Origin: Mixta mediterraneensis
Lineage (GTDB): Bacteria > Pseudomonadota > Gammaproteobacteria > Enterobacterales > Enterobacteriaceae
Assembly (NCBI RefSeq): GCF_014946725.1
Contig: NZ_JACFXY010000006.1
Location: 124,001-188,000, forward strand
Length of the DNA stretch: 64,000 nucleotides
Direction of reading: 5' to 3'
The notes below the pieces were generated by a model, which searched no databases, was not told the DNA's origin, and saw only the letters and a list, made by a program, of their open reading frames with translations. Each line of letters begins with the position of its first letter. Position 1 is the first letter of the stretch. A program made the position numbers and the translations under genes. Shown here one piece after another: positions 56,640-64,000 of the stretch.

Positions 56640-57755
56640 ATGACGCAAACATGCGCGCACCAGGCGCTGGTTACGCTTTCTGGCATCAGTAAAGCTTTCG
56701 ATGGCAAAACCATCATCAATGACTTTAACCTGACCATTTATCATGGTGAGTTTATTACCCTGCTCGGCCCGTCTGGCTGCGGTAAAACCACCATTTTGCG
56801 TCTGATCGCGGGTCTCGAACAGACCGACAGCGGCCATATCACTTTAGACAACCACGACATCACTGACACACCCGCAGAACATCGTCACGTTAATACGGTA
56901 TTTCAGAGCTATGCGCTGTTTCCGCATATGTCGGTGTTTGAGAACGTTGCCTTTGGTCTGCGTATGCAGAAAACACCTGATGCTGAGATCACCACACGCG
57001 TCAATGAAGCGCTGGCGATGGTGCAGCTGGATGCGTTTGCCGAACGCCGTCCTCATCAGCTTTCAGGCGGCCAGCAGCAGCGCGTTGCCATTGCCCGTGC
57101 CGTGGTTAATCGTCCTAAAGTATTGCTGCTGGATGAATCGTTATCGGCACTGGATTACAAGCTACGCAGGCAGATGCAAAACGAGTTGAAAGCGCTGCAA
57201 CGCAAACTCGGCATTATCTTTATTTTCGTCACTCACGATCAGGAAGAGGCGTTGACCATGTCCGATCGTATTGTGGTGATGCGCGAGCGCAAAATCGAAC
57301 AAGATGGCACACCACGCGAAATTTACGAAGAGCCCAAAAATCTGTTTGTTGCCCGCTTTATTGGCGAAATTAATGTTTTCGACGCCGAAGTGCTTGCCAG
57401 CGATAAGGCCCCTGTGGTGCGTGCGCGGGTAGAAAGTCGCGAATGCGATATTTATTGTCCTTTTCCGGTAAGTGCGGGCGACAGGCTGCACGTCATGTTG
57501 CGTCCGGAGGATCTGCGCGTCGAAGAGATCCATGACGACAGCGTGATTGAAGGATTAACCGGCTACGTTCGCGAACGTAACTACAAAGGCATGACGCTGG
57601 AATCGACCGTTGAACTGGAAAACGGTAAGCTGGTCACGGTTAGCGAATTTTTTAACGAAGACGATCCCGATTTTGACCATTCGCTGAACCAAAAAATGGC
57701 GGTGAACTGGGTCGCAAGCTGGGAGGTGGTACTGCCTCATGAAGCTGATGCGTAA
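56640..57755 (+). CDS. potA: Spermidine/putrescine ABC transporter ATPase PotA
   Basis: The 371-aa ATPase has Walker [10 protein letters not shown], signature LSGGQQQRV, Walker [12 protein letters not shown] and a C-terminal TOBE domain. DESL is the usual Pot variant. It overlaps potB by 17 bp. Confidence 0.96.
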   Translation: MTQTCAHQALVTLSGISKAFDGKTIINDFNLTIYHGEFITLLGPSGCGKTTILRLIAGLEQTDSGHITLDNHDITDTPAEHRHVNTVFQSYALFPHMSVFENVAFGLRMQKTPDAEITTRVNEALAMVQLDAFAERRPHQLSGGQQQRVAIARAVVNRPKVLLLDESLSALDYKLRRQMQNELKALQRKLGIIFIFVTHDQEEALTMSDRIVVMRERKIEQDGTPREIYEEPKNLFVARFIGEINVFDAEVLASDKAPVVRARVESRECDIYCPFPVSAGDRLHVMLRPEDLRVEEIHDDSVIEGLTGYVRERNYKGMTLESTVELENGKLVTVSEFFNEDDPDFDHSLNQKMAVNWVASWEVVLPHEADA

Positions 57756-58599
57756 CCGTTTCCAAAAAAGCGCCATCGCGCTCATTGTCAGTTGGCTGAC
57801 GCTATTCGTCTTTCTGCCCAACCTGATGATTTTTGTCACCAGTTTTCTGACCCGTGATGATGCGCATTTTGTCAGCATGGTATTTACTTTCAGTAATTAC
57901 ACCCGCCTGCTCGATCCGCTCTACGCTGAAGTATTACTGCATTCACTGAATATGGCGTTTATCGCTACCGCCTGCTGTTTGCTGCTGGGGTATCCTTTCG
58001 CCTGGTGTCTGACTAAGCTGCCTGCGCGCCTGCGTTCACTGCTGCTGTTTCTGTTAATTGTGCCTTTCTGGACCAATTCATTAATTCGCATTTACGGCCT
58101 GAAAATATTTCTCAGCACTCGCGGCTGGCTCAATGATTTTCTGCTCTGGACTGGAGTTATCGATAAACCTTTTCGCATCATGTTCACCTCAGAAGCGGTG
58201 ATCCTGGGCCTGGTCTATATCCTGCTGCCGTTTATGGTGCTGCCGCTCTACTCCAGCCTGGAAAAACTCGACAAAGCTTATCTGGAAGCAGCACGCGATC
58301 TTGGCGCCAGCAAGCTGCAAGCCTTTTTCCGCATTATTCTACCGTTGACTATGCCAGGCATCGTGGCGGGCTGCCTGTTGGTGATGATCCCGGCGATGGG
58401 CCTGTTTTACGTCGCTGATTTAATGGGCGGCGCAAAGAACCTGCTTATCGGTAACGTGATCAAAAGTCAGTTTCTGAATATTCGCGACTGGCCGTTCGGC
58501 GCTGCCACCAGCATTGTGATGACGATATTAATGGGCTTAATGCTGCTGATTTACTGGCGCGCCGCGCGCCTGCTGAATAAAAAGGTGGAATTAGAATGA
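57739..58599 (+). CDS. potB: Polyamine permease PotB
   Basis: The 286-aa inner-membrane protein has six hydrophobic segments and the EAA loop [20 protein letters not shown] for PotA contact. It overlaps potC by 4 bp. Confidence 0.95.
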   Translation: MKLMRNRFQKSAIALIVSWLTLFVFLPNLMIFVTSFLTRDDAHFVSMVFTFSNYTRLLDPLYAEVLLHSLNMAFIATACCLLLGYPFAWCLTKLPARLRSLLLFLLIVPFWTNSLIRIYGLKIFLSTRGWLNDFLLWTGVIDKPFRIMFTSEAVILGLVYILLPFMVLPLYSSLEKLDKAYLEAARDLGASKLQAFFRIILPLTMPGIVAGCLLVMIPAMGLFYVADLMGGAKNLLIGNVIKSQFLNIRDWPFGAATSIVMTILMGLMLLIYWRAARLLNKKVELE

Positions 58600-59372
58600 T
58601 GGCTCGCTGGTTACGCGGCGGTTTTATGGCCGTCATTTATGCCTGGCTCTATATTCCTATCGTGATCTTGATCGTTAATTCATTTAACGCATCGCGCTTT
58701 GGCATCAACTGGCAGGGTATAACCACGCAGTGGTACAGCCTGTTGTTTCGCAACGACAGCCTGATTCAGGCTGCACAGCATTCATTGATTATGGGCGTGC
58801 TCTCTGCCAGCTGCGCTACGCTTATCGGCTCGCTGACTGCGGTGGCGCTTTATCGCTATCGCTTCCGTGGTAAGCCCTTTGTCAGTGGCATGCTATTTGT
58901 GGTGATGATGTCACCCGATATTGTCATGGCAATTTCACTGCTGGTGCTGTTCATGCTCCTCGGCATTTCGCTCGGCTTCTGGTCACTGCTGTTTTCTCAT
59001 ATCACTTTCTGTCTGCCGTTTGTGGTGATCACCGTTTATTCGCGCCTCAAGGGCTTTGATGTGCGTATGCTCGAGGCCGCCAAAGATTTGGGCGCCAGCG
59101 AAACCACCATTTTACGTAAAATCTTACTGCCGCTGGCCATGCCAGCGGTGGCTGCGGGCTGGCTGTTAAGTTTTACCCTGTCGATGGATGACGTCGTGGT
59201 ATCGTCATTTGTCACCGGTCCGACTTTCGAAATTTTGCTGTTAAAAATTTATTCAATGGTCAAAGTGGGCGTCTCACCCGAGGTGAATGCGCTCGCCACG
59301 ATTTTGATGCTGCTCTCTTTGTTATTAGTGGCTGGTAGCCAGTGGTTGCTTCGTGACAAAACCAAAACCTAA
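58596..59372 (+). CDS. potC: Polyamine permease PotC
   Basis: The 258-aa second permease has the EAA loop EAAKDLGASETTILRKILLP and six membrane segments. The potABCD order is standard. Confidence 0.95.
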   Translation: MMARWLRGGFMAVIYAWLYIPIVILIVNSFNASRFGINWQGITTQWYSLLFRNDSLIQAAQHSLIMGVLSASCATLIGSLTAVALYRYRFRGKPFVSGMLFVVMMSPDIVMAISLLVLFMLLGISLGFWSLLFSHITFCLPFVVITVYSRLKGFDVRMLEAAKDLGASETTILRKILLPLAMPAVAAGWLLSFTLSMDDVVVSSFVTGPTFEILLLKIYSMVKVGVSPEVNALATILMLLSLLLVAGSQWLLRDKTKT

Positions 59373-59381
59373 AGGGGAATA

Positions 59382-60428
59382 ATGATGATGAAATGGTCTC
59401 ATTGGCTGGCGGCTGGAGCGCTGGCATTGAGCATGCAGGGCGCACACGCGGACGACAGCAAAACGCTCTATTTCTACAACTGGACCGAATATGTCCCGCC
59501 AGGGCTGCTGGAGCAGTTCACCAAAGAGACCGGCATCAAGGTGATTTACTCCACCTATGAATCTAATGAAAGCATGTACGCCAAGCTAAAAACCTGGAAA
59601 GACGGGGCATATGATTTAGTGGTGCCTTCAACCTATTTCGTTGCCAAAATGCGCAATGAAGGCATGCTGCAAAAGATCGACAAATCACAGCTAAGTAATT
59701 TTAAAAACCTCGATCCTGACCTGCTGAATAAGCCGTTTGATCCGAATAATGATTACTCCATTCCCTACATCTGGGGCGCAACAGCGATCGGGATCAACAC
59801 GGATGAACTCGATCCCAAGAGCGTTACCCGCTGGGCCGACCTGTGGAATCCTGAGTACCGGCAAAGTCTGCTGCTGACCGACGACGCGCGTGGAGTCTTT
59901 CAGATGGCGCTGCGCAAGTTGGGCTACTCGGGCAATACGCGCGATCCACAACAGATTGAAGCGGCTTACGAAGAGTTGAAAAAGCTGATGCCAAACGTAC
60001 TGGCTTTTAACTCAGACAACCCAGGCAATCCTTATATGGAAGGTGAAGTGAATCTGGGGATGATCTGGAATGGATCGGCTTACATTGCACGTCAGGCAGG
60101 CACACCGCTGCAGGTTATCTGGCCGAAGGAAGGCGGCATTTTCTGGATGGACAATCTGGCTATTCCGGCAAATGCTAAAAATAAAGAGGGCGCGCTGAAG
60201 CTGATTAACTTCCTGTTGCGCCCGGATGTAGCGGCAAAAGTTGCTGAAACGATTGGGTATCCAACACCGAATCTTGAAGCGAAAAAATTGCTGCCAAAAG
60301 CGGTGGCGGACGATCCCTCTCTTTATCCTTCAGCCGACGTGATTAAAAACGGCGAATGGCAAAACGATGTGGGTGATGCCAGCGTGCTGTACGAAACGCT
60401 TTTCCAGAAACTGAAAGCCGGACGTTAA
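59382..60428 (+). CDS. potD: Periplasmic polyamine-binding protein PotD
   Basis: The 348-aa protein has a signal peptide (WLAAGALALSMQGAHA) followed by LYFYNWTEYVPPGLLEQF, the PotD/F binding domain. It delivers spermidine to PotBC. Starts may be at 59382 or 59385 (two ATGs). Convergent with cobB. Confidence 0.95.
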   Translation: MMMKWSHWLAAGALALSMQGAHADDSKTLYFYNWTEYVPPGLLEQFTKETGIKVIYSTYESNESMYAKLKTWKDGAYDLVVPSTYFVAKMRNEGMLQKIDKSQLSNFKNLDPDLLNKPFDPNNDYSIPYIWGATAIGINTDELDPKSVTRWADLWNPEYRQSLLLTDDARGVFQMALRKLGYSGNTRDPQQIEAAYEELKKLMPNVLAFNSDNPGNPYMEGEVNLGMIWNGSAYIARQAGTPLQVIWPKEGGIFWMDNLAIPANAKNKEGALKLINFLLRPDVAAKVAETIGYPTPNLEAKKLLPKAVADDPSLYPSADVIKNGEWQNDVGDASVLYETLFQKLKAGR

Positions 60429-60459
60429 CCGGTACGGGCGGCCAACATGCCGCCCTGCT

Positions 60460-61293
60460 TTATTTGTATAAACCGCGCAGTAAGGTGTGCACAAACGCCG
60501 GCACCACTTCGCTGGCAAAGCCGTAATGGCTTTCGGCAAATTAATTGCCGACCTGGCTTGGCTCCAGGTTCAGTTCCACCGTATGCGCTCCCTGCAATTT
60601 AGCTTCATGCACGAACCCCGCCGCCGGATAAACATGGCCTGATGTGCCAATTGCAATAAATACATCAGCGTTTTCCAGCGCCTGATAAATTTCCTCCATG
60701 CCGATGGGCATTTCACCAAACCACACCACATGTGGGCGGAGTGCTGAAGGAAACTGACAGCAGGTACAGCGATCGTCACTGGTGACATCGCCGGTCCACT
60801 CAATCACCTGACCGCTGGTTGCACAGCGCACCTTCAGCAATTCACCGTGCATATGCAGCACGCGTGTATTGCCCGCGCGCTCATGCAGATTGTCGATGTT
60901 TTGTGTTACCAGCAAAAAGTTGTCGCCGAGCACCTGCTCAAGCTCGGCTAATGCCAGATGCGCGGCATTAGGCTGAATTTCTGGCTGCTGCAATTGGTGG
61001 CGGCGTGCGTTATAGAAGCGCTGTACCTGCGCGGGATCGCGCGCAAAGCCTTCCGGTGTGGCAACATCTTCCACCCGGTGTTCTTCCCATAATCCGTCAG
61101 CGGCGCGAAAGGTGCGGATGCCTGATTCGGCAGAAATGCCCGCACCGGTCAGTACCACCACATGCGGCAGCGGGTGTGCAACCAGTTCAGCCTGACGATC
61201 GCGCTCAAAAATACGCTGGCGAAAGCGCTGATGCACTTTTCGCCGGGTCTTTTTCAGCCGGGCGAGTCGTAAGCGTCGACGTGGTGTGCGCAT
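60460..61293 (-). pseudogene. cobB: cobB sirtuin deacylase with premature TAA
   Basis: The frame reads [30 protein letters not shown] and [13 protein letters not shown] (catalytic His, zinc cysteines) to SQVGN, then TAA at 60543-60541. The same frame continues FAESHYGFASEVVPAFVHTLL and ends at 60460. Relatives read VGNEFAE, so GAA changed to TAA. The truncated product has 250 of 277 aa and lacks the last helices near the NAD-binding fold; some activity might remain. Confidence 0.85.
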
Positions 61294-61448
61294 AAAGGCT
61301 CCTTGTGCAGCGGCTTCGGCGAGCCGCTATAAACAAATTTTTAGGCTAGCAGCCTGATAATAATGGTTGCGCATGACAGCACCATGCTACAAAAGCCGAA
61401 AATACGCGGCGCGCAGACGCATCCTGGCGCACCGCGTGATTCAGGCCA

Positions 61449-62693
61449 TTATTGTCCACTCAGGACCCGCGCCGGAGCGATGCGGCTGGCGCGCCTTGCC
61501 GGATACCAACTTGCCACCAGGCTTAACAGGATGGCGGTGATAAGCACCGAAAAGACGTCAAACCAATGCAGTTCTGACGGCAAAAAATCGATAAAATAGA
61601 TGTCGCCCTCCAGCAAATGATGTCCGGTAATATTTTCCAGCCCACGCACCAGCGTAGTCAGATTTAGCGCCACCAGTACGCCAACCACCACACCGCTGAC
61701 GCTGCCGAGCAACCCTGCCAGCAAGCCGTACCAGATAAAAATGGCACGAATCAGACGATCTTTGGCGCCCAGAGTCCGCAACACCGCAATATCGCTGCTC
61801 TTGTCTTTCACGGCCATTACCAGCGTCGAAACGATGTTGAAACAGGCCACGCCAATCACCAGCACCATCGCCAGATACATAATGGCGCGGATCATCTGGA
61901 TGTCGCGATACATATAGCCGTAAGTGCCAATCCAGCTTTTGATATAGACATAAGCGTGCGTCGCTTCACCCGCATCCCGCACCAGCTTGACGGCTTTAAA
62001 GGGATCGTCCATCTTCAGCGCAATGCCAGAAACATTTTCGCCCATATCCAGATAGTTTTGCGCATCGGCGAGCGGCACCAGCGCCAGGCTGTGATCCAGC
62101 ATACCACTGAGTTGCAGAATACCGCTGACCTGTAAGCGCACGCGCTTCGGCTGCAGCAGTTTATTATCACCGTCATTATTCGGGATCATGATGGTGATCC
62201 AGTCGCCCTGCCTGACGTTCAGCGATCGCGCAATACCGCCGCCCAGAATAATTTGCTGTTTGCCCGCGGCAAACGTTGACCATTTATTGTCTGCGACAAA
62301 ACGTGGCAGCGCGCTCAGGCGCGGCTCCTGGGCTGGATCCACGCCTTTAACCTGTAACGCCTGCAATTTTGCGCCGTTTTCAATCAACCCGGTAAAATTG
62401 ACGTAAGGCGCGGCAGCGGCAATACCCGGCACCTTTTCGATGGGGGCAATCATTGATTGCCAGTGCTGAAACGGCTGCTTAACCGCTTCGATTTCACCGT
62501 GTGGCACCACCGCAAGAATGCGGTTATTGAGTTCGCGCTCAAACCCGTTCATTGCGCTCAGGCCGATAATCAATACCGCCACGCCCAGCGCAATACCAAA
62601 AGTAGAGATCACCGAAATCAGCGAAACCATGCCGCCACGACGCCGGCCACGGCTAAAGCGCAGCCCCAACAGCAGCGATAAGGAAGACCCCAT
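61449..62693 (-). CDS. lolE: Lipoprotein-releasing permease LolE
   Basis: The 414-aa protein has four membrane segments (residues about 25-48, 270-300, 320-345, 380-400) and a large periplasmic domain. It works with LolC and LolD to release lipoproteins for the outer membrane. No nagK lies between it and cobB, unlike E. coli; the 155-bp gap shows no gene. Confidence 0.95.
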   Translation of the reverse strand: MGSSLSLLLGLRFSRGRRRGGMVSLISVISTFGIALGVAVLIIGLSAMNGFERELNNRILAVVPHGEIEAVKQPFQHWQSMIAPIEKVPGIAAAAPYVNFTGLIENGAKLQALQVKGVDPAQEPRLSALPRFVADNKWSTFAAGKQQIILGGGIARSLNVRQGDWITIMIPNNDGDNKLLQPKRVRLQVSGILQLSGMLDHSLALVPLADAQNYLDMGENVSGIALKMDDPFKAVKLVRDAGEATHAYVYIKSWIGTYGYMYRDIQMIRAIMYLAMVLVIGVACFNIVSTLVMAVKDKSSDIAVLRTLGAKDRLIRAIFIWYGLLAGLLGSVSGVVVGVLVALNLTTLVRGLENITGHHLLEGDIYFIDFLPSELHWFDVFSVLITAILLSLVASWYPARRASRIAPARVLSGQ

Positions 62694-63397
62694 TACACCG
62701 CTCCTGCAAAGGTCAGTTGGTCGCTCAACTGCCCATCACGCATTCTCATCTGGCGCGTCATGCGCTTAGCCAGCAGCAGATCATGCGTCACCACTAAAAA
62801 TGCCGTGCCCTGGCGCACATTCAGTTCACCTAACAGCTCAAAGATGGCATCGGCATTACGCGCATCAAGGTTGCCGGTGGGTTCATCGCCCATAACCAGG
62901 CGCGGCTTATTCACCAGCGCACGGGCAATGGCGACGCGCTGGCGTTCCCCGCCAGATAATTCGGAAGGGCGATGCGTAGCCCGATGTTCAAGCCCGACGG
63001 CTTGCAGTATCTCACGCGCCCGATCCTGCGCTTCCGCTTTGCCGCTTTTACCAATTAGCAGCGGCATGGCGACGTTTTCCAGCGCGCTAAAGTCCGGCAA
63101 TAAATGGTGGAACTGATAAATAAAGCCCAGCTCGCGATTGCGCAATTCGGCCTTCGCCGATGAGGACATGGCGTTTAGTGATTTCCCATCAAAGACCACA
63201 TCGCCTGAAGTAGGCGCATCCAGTCCGCCCAGCAGATGCAGCAAAGTACTTTTACCGGAACCGGAACTGCCGACAATCGCCATCAATTCGCCCGGTTGCA
63301 GGCTAAAAGCCACATTGCGCAGCACCTCCGTCTGCACGCTGCCTTCCTGATAGCGCTTACACAGATCGCGACACTGCAACAAAGGAGAGTTACTCAT
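62693..63397 (-). CDS. lolD: Lipoprotein-releasing ATPase LolD
   Basis: The 234-aa ATPase has Walker [10 protein letters not shown], signature LSGGERQRV and Walker [16 protein letters not shown] 63397 ([16 protein letters not shown]) overlaps the lolC stop by 8 bp. Confidence 0.96.
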   Translation of the reverse strand: MSNSPLLQCRDLCKRYQEGSVQTEVLRNVAFSLQPGELMAIVGSSGSGKSTLLHLLGGLDAPTSGDVVFDGKSLNAMSSSAKAELRNRELGFIYQFHHLLPDFSALENVAMPLLIGKSGKAEAQDRAREILQAVGLEHRATHRPSELSGGERQRVAIARALVNKPRLVMGDEPTGNLDARNADAIFELLGELNVRQGTAFLVVTHDLLLAKRMTRQMRMRDGQLSDQLTFAGAV

Positions 63398-64000
63398 AAC
63401 GTAAAGCCTCGGCGGGTTGAACGGCGGCAGCGCGCCACGAAGGATAAAGCGTAGAAAGCAGTGCGACGACCATTGCGCTGAAGGCAATAGCCACCACTTG
63501 CCACAGATTAATATCAACCGGCAATGCTGCACCATCAAGGAACAGGCCAATCACCGGCATCAGGTTATTCAGCTGGCTGGCGAGCAACACGCCAAGCAGC
63601 GTTCCCAACAGCGTCCCGATTATCCCGGCACTGGCTCCCTGCACCATGAAGACTGCGACAATTTGACGCCGGGTTAAGCCCTGCGTTTGCAGTATCGCCA
63701 CTTCGCCCTGCTTCTCCATGATCAGCAACCCCAGCGAAGTGATGATATTAAACGCGGCGACGGCGATGATCAGGCTCAGCAGCAAGCCCATCATATTTTT
63801 TTCCATGCGCACCGCCTGGAACAGGTCCCCTTTGCGCTCGCGCCAGTCTTTCCATACCATGCCGTCCGGCAACGTTTGCTGGCTAAGGCTGTCAACGTCC
63901 AGAGGCTTATCCAGCCAGAGTCGCCAGCCGGTGACATTTCCCGCCGGGTAGCGCATCACACGCGACGCGTCCTGTTGATTGACCAAAATTTGGTAGCCAT
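63390..64000 (-). CDS. lolC: Lipoprotein-releasing permease LolC, C-terminal part
   Basis: About 203 codons are visible; the N-terminus lies beyond the window. Three membrane segments ([56 protein letters not shown]) and the end [14 protein letters not shown] match LolC. Confidence 0.93.
   Translation of the reverse strand, partial: GYQILVNQQDASRVMRYPAGNVTGWRLWLDKPLDVDSLSQQTLPDGMVWKDWRERKGDLFQAVRMEKNMMGLLLSLIIAVAAFNIITSLGLLIMEKQGEVAILQTQGLTRRQIVAVFMVQGASAGIIGTLLGTLLGVLLASQLNNLMPVIGLFLDGAALPVDINLWQVVAIAFSAMVVALLSTLYPSWRAAAVQPAEALRYE

Overview
The window comes from an enterobacterial (order Enterobacterales) chromosome. The right-hand 18 kb holds rluE-nudJ-mnmA-hflD-purB-phoPQ-roxA, pepT, potABCD, cobB and lolEDC around icd, in the order known from Escherichia coli and relatives. 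nagK and the small E. coli genes between potD and cobB are absent, and together with the protein sequences this makes an Erwiniaceae host (Erwinia/Pantoea type) my best guess; that is inference.

About 44.3 kb (1715-45985) is one temperate prophage integrated into the 3' end of icd, the site used by coliphage 21 and e14. A 164-bp copy of the icd 3' end sits at each side. Left of attL (1-1566) lie a DUF616-type glycosyltransferase gene and the decayed C-terminal end of a second integrase of the same type, suggesting an older element used the same site.

Prophage layout from right to left: integrase and excisionase; a rightward left operon (exonuclease, YfdR/YfdQ/YfdP-like proteins) read from pL; a CI/Cro switch with TTAGGC operators and a repressor without a self-cleavage domain; a leftward early operon (Cro, YmfL-like, Rha/ANT protein, DUF4222) interrupted by an antisense BrnTA toxin-antitoxin pair; a P1-type C4-like antisense RNA with an Icd-like gene; a replication initiator containing iterons; a Dam-like and a C5 DNA methyltransferase; DUF968; antiterminator Q; a third DNA methyltransferase; holin, endolysin and nested Rz/Rz1; a small Acb2/Tad1-like protein; a surface-modification cassette split by an IS21-family element; HNH nuclease; an HK97-type head module; a Mu-type contractile tail module with a -1 frameshift chaperone and a secreted-protein moron; tail fibre and assembly protein; a TnpB relic; a LexA-controlled dinI-like gene; and a P22-type arc/ant/mnt immunity region. 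The HK97 head on a Mu-like tail recalls SfV-like phages.

The most notable features are the layered lysogeny control (CI/Cro operators, C4-like RNA, Arc/Mnt/Ant, SOS box), the Acb2-like gene, three DNA methyltransferases, the clean IS21 insertion with 6-bp target duplication, and single nonsense codons in the host genes hflD and cobB.
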